A model generated the notes under the pieces. That model saw nothing but the letters and a program-made list of their open reading frames with translations, was not told the DNA's origin and ran no database searches. A DNA stretch of 64,000 nt. Source: Sternotherus odoratus. Lineage: Eukaryota; Chordata; Testudines; Kinosternidae. The stretch covers positions 58,003,840-58,067,839 of the forward strand of contig JAVMKO010000002.1 of assembly GCA_032164245.1 (NCBI GenBank), written 5' to 3'. Numbering within the stretch: the first letter of the stretch is position 1; each line of letters opens with the position of its first letter. Of this stretch, positions 34,122 through 47,662 are shown one piece after another. A program made the translations under genes and the position numbers.

Positions 34122-34413
34122 GCCCTGGTCTATCCCTTGAACTTAAGTCAACCTAACTGCGTCCCTCAGAACTGTGAAAAAATCTATACCTTGACCGCCA
34201 CAGTTAGATTGACCTAGTCCCTGGTTGAGATGCAGCTAGGTCAATGGACAAATTCTTCTGTTGACCCAACCACCACCTCTCTGAGAAGTAGATTAACTAC
34301 ATCCATGGAAAACCCCTTCCCGTCAATATAGAAGCATCTATCCTAAGAAGTAGAGTGGCACAGCTGCAATGCCATAGCTGTACTGCTGTACTAGCTGTAG
34401 TGTGGACAGACCC
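34122..34413. mobile_element. Harbinger-like MITE
   Basis: The left end GCCCTGGTCTATCCC, preceded by CTA, pairs with the right end GTGTGGACAGACCC, followed by TTA. The interior has AAGTCAACCTAACTGCGTC and GTTAGATTGACCTAG inverted to each other, then GGCACAGCTGCAATGCC near the right end. It is a non-autonomous element of the family also represented at 60414. Confidence 0.65.
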
Positions 34414-34721
34414 TTAGTGGTCCACTGTCCTGTCCAAGCTGGACTGTTATCTAGATCAAGCCAATGCAGAGTGACCCATATCAACACAGGACATCCCAAT
34501 TCCACACCGGAGACCTACCAACTGGCACTTAAGCACAAAGAGCACCTCAGTAACACTGAATAGATCAGGAATAGCTCCACTGATATCAATGGATTTTCAC
34601 TGGTATCAGGCCAAAATAAGATCAGAAACAGGCCTGTAACATTCGCTGCATGCATCTCAAATAAAAAACAGTTTGAAATGTCCAGAAGGTATCCTATTTA
34701 GGCACTTTTGTAAACTGGATT

Positions 34722-34795
34722 CTGTGGATCTGATTCTGATCTTACTTACATTGGTTTTTACACTGGGGAGATTCCATTGACTTGCGGGAAATCAT
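34722..34795. repeat. foldback-type interspersed repeat
   Basis: GATCTGATTCTGATCTTACTTACATTGG and TTACACTGGGGAGATTCCATTGACTTG matches the family of 6648, 9833 and 41550. It is truncated. Confidence 0.4.
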
Positions 34796-37700
34796 TCTTA
34801 GTTAGAGCTGGGTGATTTTTTTTACCATATAGCAAATGGTTTGAAAACTGATTCTATCCTGACCAAACACCCCTCAGATTTTTCAGCTCAGCCATCAAAG
34901 CAACCCTCCTCCCCAATTATTCACTCAGTTGTACTCCTGATTTACATAAGTGTAAAATCTGAATTAGGCCTTTAATATCTAAAAGTGCCAGCACTGTGCT
35001 GTCTCAGTCCCCAGCTGGGTTGCTCCAATTTTAATGCATCGTATCGCCACCATCTCCCTTTCCCAATCCCTTATGCTACCACAACCATTACAAAAGGGTT
35101 CCATAGTAGAATGGCATATTCTTGTAGTGCAAAATAGATGAGGTCTGAGAAGCATAAACAGCAAAATGCTAACCCAGTTCATCACATGGTCCCAAGCTCT
35201 AAACAAAAGGGCAGGGGTGGGGCCATAGAACAGTCCAAGTGTCGGGTGGGTCTGTGTTTTACAAAAGATATGAACTTTTTTTTTAAAAAAAAAAAGTATT
35301 TTATATCACTGCTTTTTGCTACAGAGGTAAAAATAATGCACACATAGACTTCAGTCACATGGGATGGTAAATACACACAAAACACACAAACTCTGAGTTT
35401 GGGGTGTATATATTATTCACAAATATTTGCTGCCAAAAAATGCCAATAGAAGCTCCCAAGCACCCCAAACATACAAAAATACCCAGGTACGTGGTTTACC
35501 CTACATATTTGTAGGAATTTTTTTTTATTTTTACCTTAGCCTTTTTTTAGTCTCACTTACTCTAAATAATAGGTCAGAGCTATTGTCTCTACATATCACT
35601 GACATTTACAAGGATTAGACATTTATATGGATGAGAACATCCAAAGTTAGACTATATAAGGATAAAAAATAAAAAAGCTCTCATGCTTCAGGGCATAACA
35701 CAACCGCTCACTTATGGCAGGTAGGAAAAAAAACTTTCCCCCTGTGCAGATAAATCCTATATTGGACAGTTATGGAATTCTTTTGAGGCCTCTGTTACTG
35801 ACTATTGTCAGAGTCAGAATTCTGGACTGTGTGGATCACTGTTCGCATCCAATATGGACAATTATTATATTCCTATCTATATACTTCTACTGTTCTCACA
35901 ACAATATCATCTAAATTGCAAAGTGTGGATCCACATCTAGAGCTGAATATGAGCTTCCCAAAATTCAAGGAGGCTAAGACTGGGATTTTGTGTCAGCAGA
36001 AAATAATCCAGTGATGAAGTTTGAATTTAAAATTGGATTCAAACTTCTCAAACATTTGTCATTGCTCCGATCCAAGGTTTGGTTCAGGCACATCTATGGG
36101 ATTGCCGTTAAAAAAAAGTATCACTGAGACAGAGATTAATGTTGCCTTCATGAAGCCAATGTAAGTAAGCATTTGAAATTTAGACCATGATTTTTTTTGT
36201 CTTGTAAGCAGGGGACTGGGAGTTTGGTTCTATTATTTAGACTTTGTAATCCATAGACTATCCTTAGCAATTAAACCAACTGCGATAGAACTGGGTTTAC
36301 TTCTGCTGTTATTCCATTTCCATATCTTTTTAAAAGACATTATTCTCCCTAAAAGACAAAAGTATTCCTTATGATAGGAATTTAACAGGTAGATAAGAAA
36401 ACACAGGGCCCCTTTCACCCTAAGAAAGATAGTTAAATCAAACAGAATAATAAGCTATATTCTCCCTAACTGATGCTAAGTAACTATCAAACCATCTTTT
36501 TCTATGCTTGTTTTGTACTCATTTGCCATTATCTTTATTCTGGTTCATATTTTCTTGAGTCCTGCAAAGATATAAAATGAGGCAAGTTGATTTATATTAA
36601 TCCTCAGATACCTTTAATAATTTTATGGAAGTTAAAAAAAAGCAGCACAACATTTCTAAGGGCTTTGTCTTCTCAGCTAGAGGAGAATGGCATTCATGGG
36701 GTTACAATCTGCATTAGCCTAAGTTTCTCCTGTTGTCCCCAAGGAGAGGAAAGAAGCAGAATACTTCCAGAGACTAATGAAACATGGAAACAATTTGTGT
36801 ACAAGCAAAAAAACAAGTCATGTCATTTCTCACTGCCAACAATAATACTTTATTTCCTATTTGTACTGTATAACTTTCAGGATGAAAAACAAGTGACACT
36901 ATTCAGTAATTCCCAAAGATGTCATTTGACAAGTAATGTCACCATATCACCAAGTTCATGTTATGTATGAATTATTCAGAGCCCACATTTATGGGGATTG
37001 AATAAGTATCTGTTTTGCTTCCCTTTTGGACCCCTTTGAAACCTGATTAACTGAAAAGCAGGCACCTCAACTTCTTTGAGGAATCAGACTTGCAAATCTA
37101 GTCATCATAAACCCAATTAGAGCCCTTTATTTGCAAAGTAAATCCAATTAAGCCTCCTTATAGTCATAGCATTTAGAGCCTTGCTATTGTCCAAAGAGCA
37201 AAGAATGTGTATGTGAGATTGGGGGGGTAAGGAGGTGCCTGTGTGCCCTATCAGTAATGAGTGTCCCTGATGCTTTTCTAATAAAGGGATAGAGGGCCCT
37301 AACCAGCTCTGGAGTAAGTGGGGTAGAACTCCTGTTGAAGTCAATGAGAGTTGCTCTCCACTTTTGGTAGGGCTGAACCTGGCCCAGGAAAAGGTTTAGA
37401 CAATTGAGTTTCAATAAGACTGCTTGCCAGAACAGTGCGTTAAGTGGGACCATTCAGACCTCCTGTGAATTACTGCAGGTGCCAAAATCCCTAAGAATAG
37501 CTGAGAAATAGCATCTCCCCACCCAGCTACAGTGTTAGATCAACACCCAGATAAAACAACAATCTGATGAGTTCTCAGTGGGCCAAGCCAGGTGTCTGAG
37601 CTTTCAGGCAAGGCTGAGTCTCTCCCTATGTGGTCTAGTTTATGGCTGCTCAAAGCCAGCTTCTCTGCTGGCATTTTATGTTCGTCAGCTGCATACGTCA

Positions 37701-37927
37701 GTTTGACATGCTCTGCAGCGCGTGAATTCAATGCAAGGGCAACAACTGTCTTGTGATGTATTTTCCAAGCAGTGTGTGGAACACTTTTTAAACTCCTACT
37801 TCCCACGTGCAGTGCCTGTGTTCCTTTGGTGTATGACTCATACTTCTACATCTTAAAGAAGCTGCTATTCTCCTGCAGGTTTCAAAGGGATTTACTTTGG
37901 CAGGACAGTGTCTAAAATGATAGTCAA
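34796..37927. other. unique AT-rich DNA
   Basis: I see no exon, RNA or definable repeat. The 127-codon frame at 36587-36970 has no recognisable domain. Confidence 0.45.
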
Positions 37928-38062
37928 GAATCAGAGAGGTAGCCGTGTTACTCTGGAATAGCAGAGGTAACAAAGTCCTGTGGCACCTTAGAGACTAATT
38001 ATAAAGTTTTGAAGCATAAGCTTTCGTGGGCTAATACCCACTTCGTCGGATGCAAGCAGTGG
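37928..38062 (+). mobile_element. foldback retroposon, copy 4 (half copy)
   Basis: Head GAATCAGAGAGGTAGCCGTGTTACTCTGG, left arm GTAACAAAGTCCTGTGGCACC, then AAGCATAAGCTTTCGTGGGC and CCCACTTCGTCGGATGCAAGCAGTGG. It stops in the central region, so the right arm is absent and there is no foldback. I could not find clean flanking repeats. Confidence 0.75.
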
Positions 38063-40511
38063 ACTTGAGAGTATCAAGTGAGAGTATCATTTAGAGTCAG
38101 ATCCTCTGAATTGCTGTTCTGGTGCAGCAGGTGACAACATTCCTTAAAATAGTGGGGGAAATACTTTGACAGATCAACATTGAGATAAAATGTCCATCTG
38201 ATAAGTCCTTGGTGGCTTTAGCCAGGTGCCTCGTGCAGAGCTGGCTGAGTCTTAAGACCTAGATCCAGTACTGCTCATGTTCTTCAGATGGTTATCCGTT
38301 TGGCAATGAATATTTCCAGATACATTGGCCAGAACCTACCAGGGTTGAAAAACTAGCCTCAGTGTTATAGGCATTGATTTAATGCTCCATTCAGTCAATA
38401 ATTCCAACTGTCAAATGCATGGAAGCAGCAAGCCGTTTCATTGTCTGCCAGAGTGGAAAACCCATACCTTGTCATGGCTTTGCATGCTCTTTGGCCCCGT
38501 TTATACCAAATTAGGAGGCCTAGTTACAACATTGCTGTCTCCTGACTCATTACAGCAGGTTAAGAGTTGTAGTGCAGATGGTATATAACTGTGTTCAATA
38601 ACTAGCCAAACAGAAGACAATCCAGGATGTTAGCCAGGTTACAGGGACAGTTAGTTCCCATTTGCCTTACAACAGGGGAACAGGTAGTTCTATCCATCCA
38701 TCCCTGCCATGCTCATCACTGTAACATTTTTGTGTCATGCCCTGAAGGTTATCAAATGTAGACTCCAGAGAAAAACCGAAGAGCTAATTACAGAGGTAAG
38801 GACCCCTCAACCAATCCCCCTTACCAACAGTCCCTTTCTCTTTAAGCCAGGACAGAGCTGGTTAATCAACACACTGGAAGATCGCAGTTGCTGCAGTTCA
38901 AAATGGGAAGAGAGCAGCTTCTCAGGTAATTGGGACCCAAGTCATTTATGGCTTTATAATTCAAAACTAGCACTTTAAACTTTACCCAGAACTCACTAGC
39001 AGCCAGTGCAACAGTATAACATGCTTATCACAAGAAGCCTCTTCTTATGGAGCTTACAAAAGCAGAGGTTCCCAAGCAGTCACTTGTCTTGCTGTGATTT
39101 AGCTCTGACCCTGTTTGCCAGCATCTACCAAAGCCCTAGTATTAAAGATGGTTCTAAGGCCAAATCCAAGCTTTACATGCCCACACCGGGCTAGATTTTA
39201 TGGAAATGGATTGCTAACACTGCTGACCAGCTCCATTGTTTAAAGCAGTGCCCTCTCCGACTTCAGCAATAATTCAACAGCGAAATAAACAGCCCATATC
39301 AGATAGCTATGGAAATGAGATAAAGCCCACAATAGCTGTGAAGATAGGAATATTTCATGGCGAGTCATATCAGTTTCTTCCTAATTTAAGTTCCTTCTGA
39401 TGACTCTTTGTTAATATCTCACATTAATCTGAAGAGCTGGAAAAAAAGGCAAAGACATTTTTCAAATGGAATCTCTTTTCCCCAACTTGACGTATGTACA
39501 ATTTACCAGTTCTCTCGTGTCATTGTAATATAAGGACTCAATACTTTTATAAGTAACTTCTACCATGCCCTGCAGTTACTTGGAGATAATATTCATTGCA
39601 CTGCTGGGCTCTTCAGAAAGAATTTCTTTCACATTAACTTTTATGTCCCAATCTGTTCCTGAACTAATACACAATTGTTCCGCTACTTCTTGTGGATGGG
39701 ATTTGCACAAGTGACCCGCACTGGTCTAACTCTGTTTCCATTGTCAATGGATGGCAACTCCCTTGGAAGCAGAGTTAGGCCAATGTGGAGCACTTTTGAA
39801 AATCCTATCCTACATACGTTGTATGACATAATGCTGCCAAACTCGGTTGCTTACATCTTACGCAATAGACAGTTTTTAAATGAAACCATAATTTATTTGA
39901 AAATAAGTTAAGCCCTTTCAACAAGGTAAGAAAAAAAATCACAGGTAAATCTGTTTAACGTGATTACCACTTTTTCTTTTTTAAACAACACAATCTGGAA
40001 AGGTTATTAAGAAGGCCAGCTGCAGTTACTTTAAATCAAAGCAAAGCAGCAGATAACATGAGTAAGCATACATCAATAGGAGTGAAGTCTGATGTCACCA
40101 GAAGGAATCTCAGACCTTGTTAAGTGAGCTACAGTGGAATCTGGAATGCACCATGCACATAGCTGGTTATAAAACTCTTAGACCATCAAACCCTACCGAT
40201 CACATAGAGTAAATGCTTCTATTTGTGCTTCTTGTTGCTCTTATCAAAAGGTAAATAGGTTTGGCATTTTGTAATTTGCTGGGGGTGGAGGATGTTCTCC
40301 ATAGGCCTGATCCAAAGCCCATGGAAGTCACAAGGCATCAGTTCTGTAAACAGATCCGTGCAAGTGTAAGGATCTGCTCACAGAGATCCATTTGCAAACT
40401 TAGGGGCCATTTTTTAAAGCTGATACATTGTGAAATGCACCTATTATAGGTTTAAATGGTGAATTGCTACCAAATTTAAAACATACAAATCCACATTTTA
40501 AAAATCACTTT
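38063..40511. other. mostly unique DNA
   Basis: A piece at about 39765-39812 (GGAAGCAGAGTTAGGCCAATG, GAGCACTTTTGAAAATCC) resembles half of the foldback MITE family seen at 20111. No genes are seen. Confidence 0.45.
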
Positions 40512-40520
40512 CACTTTAAT

Positions 40521-40864
40521 TGATTTCAGAGTGGTAGCTGTGTTAGTCTGTATCATCAGAAACAATGAGGAGACCTTAGACTAACAAATTTATCTAGGCA
40601 TAATCTTCTGTGGGCTAAAACACATTTCATCTGATGCACAGAGTGAAAAATACAGTAAGCAGAATATATATTATAGCAAATGAAAAGATGGGAGTTGCCT
40701 TACCATGGGGGGGGGGGAGAGAGGGGGCCAGTGCACTTGGTAAGGTAACTCCCATCTATTTTTCACTTTGTGCATCAGATGAAGTGGGTTTTAGCCCACG
40801 AAACCTTAGGCCCAAATAAATTTGTTAGTCTCTAAGGTGCCACAAGGACTCCTCGTTGCTTTTG
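40521..40864 (+). mobile_element. foldback retroposon, copy 5, 9-bp flanking repeats
   Basis: The head TTTCAGAGTGGTAGCTGTGTTAGTCTG is followed by a copy-specific left arm (AGAAACAATGAGGAG). The right arm GTTAGTCTCTAAGGTGCCAC continues as AAGGACTCCTCGTTGCTTTTGC. A second inverted pair (ATGGGAGTTGCCTTACC / GGTAAGGTAACTCCCAT) surrounds a G12 run at about 40708-40719. The direct repeat CACTTTAAT flanks it (40512-40520 and 40865-40873). Confidence 0.75.
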
Positions 40865-41191
40865 CACTTTAATATCAGTTTAATCAACATAACACATCCA
40901 GTATTAAATCCTTTTAACTAACTAAACAAATATAATGAGAGAGAGAGAACAGCCGGAGGGATAAAAATCAGATACAGTACAGTGCTCCCTGAGTGTGGTA
41001 GTGACCATGTCCTAAGGGTTGCTGAGGATTCTCCTGACCTTCAAAACCTTAAAAGAGACACAGGAAGGGTCCTTGATTTCCCTTCCAACCCAAGACCTCT
41101 GCACTCCTCTGCCTCTCCTCCTCTTTCTTTCCCCCACCGCAGACCAAGAGAACTGCAGGAATTGGCTTCCTTTCTTCTCCAGACCTTAAGT

Positions 41192-41408
41192 CAGTGGTTC
41201 CCGGACAATGGGAGCTACAGGAAGCAACGCAGGCCACAAAGACATACTGGTCGCTGCTTCCTGCAGCTCCCGTTGGCCGGGAACAGCGACCACGGCCACT
41301 GGGAGCTGCGGGCGGCCATGTAAATGTAAACAAACTGTCTGGCAGCCTGCCAAAGGATTACCCTGATGGGCCACAGGCAGCCGATAGACCTCAGGTTGCC
41401 CATCACTG
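41192..41408. mobile_element. small hAT-type element, 8-bp TSD with one mismatch
   Basis: It starts CAGTGGTTCC and ends GTTGCCCATCACTG. CCTTAAGT (41184-41191) and CCTTAAGC (41409-41416) flank it, a 7/8 target duplication. The interior contains CAATGGGAGCTACAGGAAGC with GCTTCCTGCAGCTCCCGTTGG as an inverted pair. The overlapping frames at 40982-41553 run through this repeat and are not genes. Confidence 0.75.
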
Positions 41409-41549
41409 CCTTAAGCAGCAATGGAGCGAGGAGTGCTGGGGACAGGAGAGGCAACAGTATGCAGTGCAGCAGAAGTACCAGCACATATCAGAATTACAAT
41501 GGATACTCCATTCTAGCCTTCACTATGGAGCAGCTGCCACTGCTCAATC

Positions 41550-41655
41550 ATAACAGGGCCAAATGCTGCTCATCTGCTCCGGTCTAAATCGAGTATAGAT
41601 CTAAAGACTTGAATGGGGTTACTCCCATGTACATCAGTGTAACTCAGAGCAAGAT
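41550..41655. repeat. foldback-type interspersed repeat
   Basis: AGGGCCAAATGCTGCTCATC at the left and TCAGTGTAACTCAGAGCAAG at the right enclose TTGAATGGGGTTACTCC. The layout is the same as at 9833-9948. Confidence 0.45.
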
Positions 41656-43279
41656 TAGTATTTCTTCTTGATTTGAACCCTGAATAAAACACTGTTTATT
41701 ATATGATGCCTATGAAAATTATTTACCTTCTGCTTAAAGTTATAAAATGTGAAGTCAAACTTGATTTAAAAAAAAAAGCCACTAAACCACAATATTGTTG
41801 GAGTAAAAATAAAATTTTGCTGTCTCAGTTTGTAGGGGTGAAAAGTGAACAGTGTTGCTCAAAATTTCCACTGGTGTAACTGAGATCGGAGCCTGGTGTA
41901 GTATGTTTATGCTTATCAACAGGAGAGCAGCTGGAATGACCACAACCAAGTCTTCTGTGAATGCCCCCCTCCACCAAATAATATGGCAATTTTCTGAATA
42001 ATAAATTAGAGATTAAACAAAATTTATGACAGAGTAATGTGCTGGAAGTTATTTTTCACAATAATTACAATAGAACATATTTGATTTGCACTTAAGTATT
42101 TTCCATTTATTTATGTGTTAGGGAAGAGTCAAATACTTGAAATAATCATTTTATTTTGTATGTATTGTACTGTGGCCAAATCTTGCAACTGTTACTCACC
42201 TATGAGGTCCCAATGAAGTCAATATAGGGCTACTCATGTAAATGCTGCAGGATTGGTCTCCTAGTAAGTTCAGAATTTGCAGCATGTGATTCCTCACAAT
42301 ACTGATTATTCATTTAAAACATCTGTAATATATAGCATTAAAGTTAATGTGAAGAATACCTTGGGTTGCATGATTAGCTTCAGTTTCAGGAATTACTAAA
42401 ATCCCCTTAACTACAATTTGCCATAATGCTCATTCTTGGGAAATCCTTTAAAGTAACTGTTAAAGTAATTAAGCTAGTGTCCTCGATTTAATCTTTAAGG
42501 CTGACCAGCCAGCATTGAGTCGCTGTAATCTTCTAGGTCAGACAGGAAAAGAATTGTCGTCATTACAGAACGCCACTGCGTAAGTATCTCTGAAAAAATG
42601 GCAGCCAAGTGTACACAATTGGATAATCAGATGCTGTGAATGATATTATGCTGAACAGGTGAGCTTGGGGAATTTGGCACTTCAGACTTGGACCAATGAT
42701 GTCCTTGTGTGCACTATAAAAGATCCACGAAACACTTTCTCTGACATAACACATTTAACAAACTTGTCAAGATGTTTCCTCTATCCAGAAAATCATCCAG
42801 CCTATTAGGAATGATAATTTGGCACACAGTATTCTCAAGGGACAGATAGGATAAGGGATGTTTCATACAAAGAGGCTTCCACTACTAGTCAGCTATGTCA
42901 ACTTGCAACTAAAATCAGAGATGCATAAAAATAAATTTTAACTCTTCACCCTGTACAATTAAGCTGTTTTCTAGCAAAATATTCACAGTCTAAACAGACA
43001 CTTAAGCTAGCCAGCTTCAGTGCTTCAACTCTGACTGTTAAAAAGAAAAACAAAGCAGCAGGGCAATCAACATTCAATATTTTCCTATTCAAAACTTGGA
43101 AATGTGATATCAAGAAGTCTGAGTCGGGTCAAAGCGTCATATTTCAGAACCAGATCCAGATCCCAGCCTTCTCAAAGTGCAAAGGTCTTTGGGTCAGGGA
43201 TTCCAGGTCAGGCCCATTTTTAGAAGCAGCAGCAGTATACAGTGAACGTTCTGCTAGCCACAGAGGCAGACAGAGGAAA
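41656..43279. other. unique AT-rich DNA
   Basis: A possible worn member of the foldback family lies at 42178-42265 (CCAAATCTTGCAACTGTTACTC). No gene is seen. Confidence 0.45.
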
Positions 43280-43545
43280 GATGGCCCAATGGTTAGGGCA
43301 GTAACTTGTATGACTGAGGTTCAAGTCCTTGCTCCTTCCTCTGTGATCTTAGAGAGATCACTTAGTCTCTCCCTCAGCTTCCCATTTGCAAGCATAAATG
43401 TGCTGGAACTAGGGGTGGGGAGATGGCTGCTGCACCACTGTTTATTAGATGGCTATATTAAAATAGATCCTAGCCAGTCCTACTTCCCAAGGGTGTTGTG
43501 AGGATAAATACATTATAGATTGATACTTCAGTAGTGAGGGCCAAT
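43280..43545 (+). repeat. tRNA-derived SINE (MIR-like) with Pol III boxes
   Basis: The head reads as a worn tRNA: an A-box-like TGGCCCAATGG (43282-43292) and a B box GGTTCAAGTCC (43318-43328). A CORE-like TCTTAGAGAGATCACTTAGTC and CAGCTTCCCATTTGCAAG follow. After about 90 unrelated bases the 3' part returns as GTGTTGTGAGGATAAATAC. It is a retroposon, not a functional tRNA, because no acceptor stem or anticodon arm can be folded with confidence. Confidence 0.65.
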
Positions 43546-46500
43546 ACCTAAAAGTTTCAGATTGATGCTCACTTACTTCAACCACTGAATAACATTAAAA
43601 ATATAATTTACCTTCCCCACTTGATTTTACCAGCCTTAAGGAATACAGACCAACCGGCTGCTCCCAAGCAAATTAAGCTCACCCTATACCTCCAGAGCTT
43701 TAGTGAACAAAAAAACCCTGTTCAAAACATCTCCAAGAGAGGACATTGCTCCTGTCTCCTCCCCACAATTGCAGCCAACCAGTTCAGAGGGGTATGACAG
43801 TTCTCATGACAGTAGGAATGTCTGCCACTAAACAAATCTAAAAATAGAAGTGTAGCCTAATTACTCCTGGATTATCTCTTTGTGGGTTCTATCCTAGGCA
43901 TTGCCCTGCCACTCACATGACTATATATGCCAATACACAGTGCCTGTGTCTATCACCTCTCTAAGCACCTTATTTACATACCAATGACATCTGCTCTCTC
44001 AAGTCTCAAATGATCAGGCCCTTTGGCAACACAATAACTTCAGTAATGTGGAAAAGGCAGCCTTATATTTTTCACTATCAAACATGTAAATACCGAAAAA
44101 AGGTCATTTTAAAGCACTGTAGGAGGGAAGGGAGAAGTGGAAGGTATCAAAGGATTTGGAAATAGGTGTAAGATTCAGACTAGCCTTTGGCCTCACAAAT
44201 ACACAATATCTAGAGCAGCAGCGAATGTGAGCATTAAAAGGGGTTTCCAAGAGCTATGAATGATGTTTCTTCTTATCCAACTTTATGACATAGCTGTGAC
44301 ATAATTTGCTGCCAGGAGGCTGAAAGGCATCTACTTTTTAATTCACACTTCTGTGGCCACTAATTTTTTAGGACAAGTGCATGTGGAAATAGACTTCTTA
44401 CTCATCAAGAAGATATCAGGTCAAAATCAGTATTAATGCAATAGGGCTTTGTACACATCTTACATCCCCTTGCTCCATCTAATAGGCAACTCATTATACT
44501 CCTATTACCCAAGGCTTCCTCCCTGAACACAGTTAACCTTGGCATTACAAGTACAAGTATTGTGCAATCTGTCATCTGACGACCAGCCAAAATGGACTAG
44601 CCCAGAGGACAAGAATGGACTTGTTCCATTAGCAGAGTCCTTCAATGTGTTGTATGTGTGTGTTACACTTTATTGCAGATGAGGGCTGAATCATGAACCT
44701 TTGGGCCAAAGACAGTACTTCTATCAGGGAAGCTAGAAAAGTGCTTACCTTGAGCAGAGGCTGTGGTATACTGTTTGGCTAACCTATGGATTGCAGAAAG
44801 TAGTTCTCCAAAATTGCAACGTCTCAACATTCCACCAGGCCAAGAAATATTTCCCCACATTTTATAGTGCTGCCCTCAATGCCTATATTTCAAATAAATG
44901 CAGTAGAAAGCTGTAACTTCAAATATGCACACATTTTTATGCTAAAAGTTTGAAAACAACCAACATTTTCACATTTAATTTTGCATATGGTTCGATTGCA
45001 CCTTAAAATGGGGAAAATTGCAATGTTTCACCTCAAAAACAATTCTATTTTCCAGGGAAAGATGCAATTTGCTTTAGACAAATAAAAAAAAAACCCTAAT
45101 TTATATAAATGCTTTTGTTGTGAAAAAGGCCATTTCAAAGGAACTTTGAGAGAAATTAAATTTCAAGATCATGAAACAGCAGAAAACAGTGGTTTTGTGC
45201 AAACTTTTGCGATTTTTTTGCAACTGTCAACTATAGTTGTAACAAAGAAATGCTAGTATTAAAAATGCTGTGTGTGTGAGTTCTGTAATGAAAAATCTGT
45301 ATGAATGGCAGAGTACAGAAAGTACAATGGGGATATTGTGTCCTGGATTCTCTCATTTTTTCCCTAGAAGCAGTAATAGCAGGTGTTTAACCGATTGCTA
45401 ATAACAAACAGTACTTTTGGGCCTTAATGTTTAAATCAGTAACAAAGTACAGTATGTGCTGTAAATCACACTTATTATTCAAAAGGAAACACTGTCCTGA
45501 GAGTGCATAGAAGGTATGTGCCAAAGCCAACAGGTCAATAACAGGCTATGTTCACAGAATTCCCTTGCACCATTTTTAAACTTTAGCCCAATACATTCCA
45601 GTGTCATCTGAGCTATCTCACTGATAGTGGCAAGTTCAACTGCTACTGACTTGCAATACCATTGATTTTAAAGGACCCATATTAAACAAACAGAGAGTAG
45701 GTAAGCCTGTCAGTACTTTGAATAAAATAGATGAATGAATGTAGCAGTCTGTCACATGTGCATTGTGTGCAACAAAGGTAAATGTAGGTTGAGCTAAGGG
45801 ATGTTTTAAGAGCAAGTGTGCAAAGCTGAGCTTCTGAATAGGTATTATGTCCTATCAAGGACTCATTGTTTAGCAGATCCTATACCTAACAATGCCTCAT
45901 TGTGAAGGCTCCAAAGATCAGTGCATTAAATACCAGTTTTTCAGACCACCTTCACATTTTCAGTGGCCTCTAGTGCTGCACACAGTAGGATATTCCTTTT
46001 ATAATCATACCTGGGTGTTCATCCGTTGGATGCGTATGTAGTGGGCACTTTATTAAATGGATGGGACAAGCATCTCGGATCACTGGGTTTTTTTCTTCCA
46101 GAATTTTATTCTAACCAATCCCAGAGAAATCTCTTTTTAGTGTTTTGGAGACCTGCAGCTATTACAAACCTGGAAAACTAACCTTGGACTTATCAAACTA
46201 TTTCACTTGGATGGATATTTCACTCAGAGACCACTGCTCAAGTCATGATGCATGATTAACATGCATTTAAGATGTCCAGTTTCTATGTGCAAAATTGTAT
46301 GATACGGCCTTCAACAGAAGGGAAGACCCTGGATCACTTTACAGTGCGAAGTGGACATGTGCAATGGTATTCACTTGGAAAAGACAGCTTTACAGCAGGA
46401 GCACAGAGAAATAAGAGGTGCTTCTTTGTTGGCAACCAATAGTATCCAAAAATGCTACATCTGTAGTTACTAGAAATCAATGGACTATTATAGAGCGGCA

Positions 46501-47641
46501 TCATGATTACAGAACTGTCATTGGAGTGAGCTGCTAGTCTTCACTACTGAGAAGGTGAGACCTCGCTAGAGACTTTTAAAACCAAAGTAATAAAACTGCA
46601 GTGAATGCCATTCCAAGTTTCTGGGTAGGGGATGGGCCTGGAGTAGCTCTAGGTTGGGGGAGCACACATGGTCCCTCCCCCCAGCCAACAGTAGTAAATT
46701 CAAACAAAAGTTAATGTAGCCACGTCTCCTTTCTTCTTTTGTGTAGTTCCAAGCATGGGAGTGGCATGGATCTGGGGGTAGAGGGTGGGCAGGAGAATCC
46801 CTGATGCCATTCCAAAAGCTCAAGAATTCTTTAGGCCCCCCCTATGCCTCCTGAGGCTTTGTGAGGTCTGCACAGATATCAGGGAATCTACTGGGGGGGG
46901 GAGTGAGGGCAGGGGGGGACACTGCCTCTTTTTATGGGCAGGGAAAAGGAGGAAGAGATTCTTTCTCCCCCCTCCCCATGGAAGAATCTGACACATGCTA
47001 GGTGTGGGGAATCGCATGGAGGCTTCCATCTCCCAGAGGCTGCTGAATAATTGTTGAGTAGCCCTAATAGCCTAATAGACTCTAGGGCTATAAGGATCAG
47101 CAAATGAGTATTCATATAACCCGTGGAATTACAGGGGGAGGGATTACTGTAAAAATAGTAATTAATAAACCCAGTAGTGTGGCCAACTTGGCAAAAAGAT
47201 TTCCCTGGGACTTTCAGTACTGAGTTCAGATGGTGTCACAGACTGCCTGTTCCAGCTTTCTTTCGAGAACAAACTAATGTGGATGCATGTATTTACAACC
47301 CATAACAAACTGATTTATAGGCCATTGGATGCATAAAGGTTGATAGGACCTTGGCTCCATTGAGTTGGTCACATATGAGTTACTGGATAGGTATGCTGTA
47401 ACAACTGTATTATCACCACCTGTACATTTTACAGATACATGACACTCCTCCAGACAAGCTGAAAAATAGGGATACCCATGAGGAAGCTCCAGGCTCGTAT
47501 GTACAAATGTACTGTGGTCTGTTAGGGTTTGTAACTATCAAACATCTTTTTATCATAATAGGAGGAATTTGGCTCCATGCACAGGAGGGCATCTAATTAT
47601 GTTTGAAATGCACAATTACAACATAATTTGATTCTACACGC

Positions 47642-47662
47642 GAGAGAGAGAGAGAGAGAGAG
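47642..47662. repeat. (GA)n microsatellite
   Basis: An uninterrupted GA dinucleotide run of about 21 bases. Confidence 0.95.

Noticed and set aside
40982..41553. 113- and 119-codon frames near a hAT element
   Set aside because: They read through the repeat at 41192-41408 in several frames on both strands.
43280..43350. Functional tRNA gene
   Set aside because: A and B box-like sequences exist, but a full cloverleaf with acceptor stem and anticodon arm could not be traced. The context is a MIR-like SINE.
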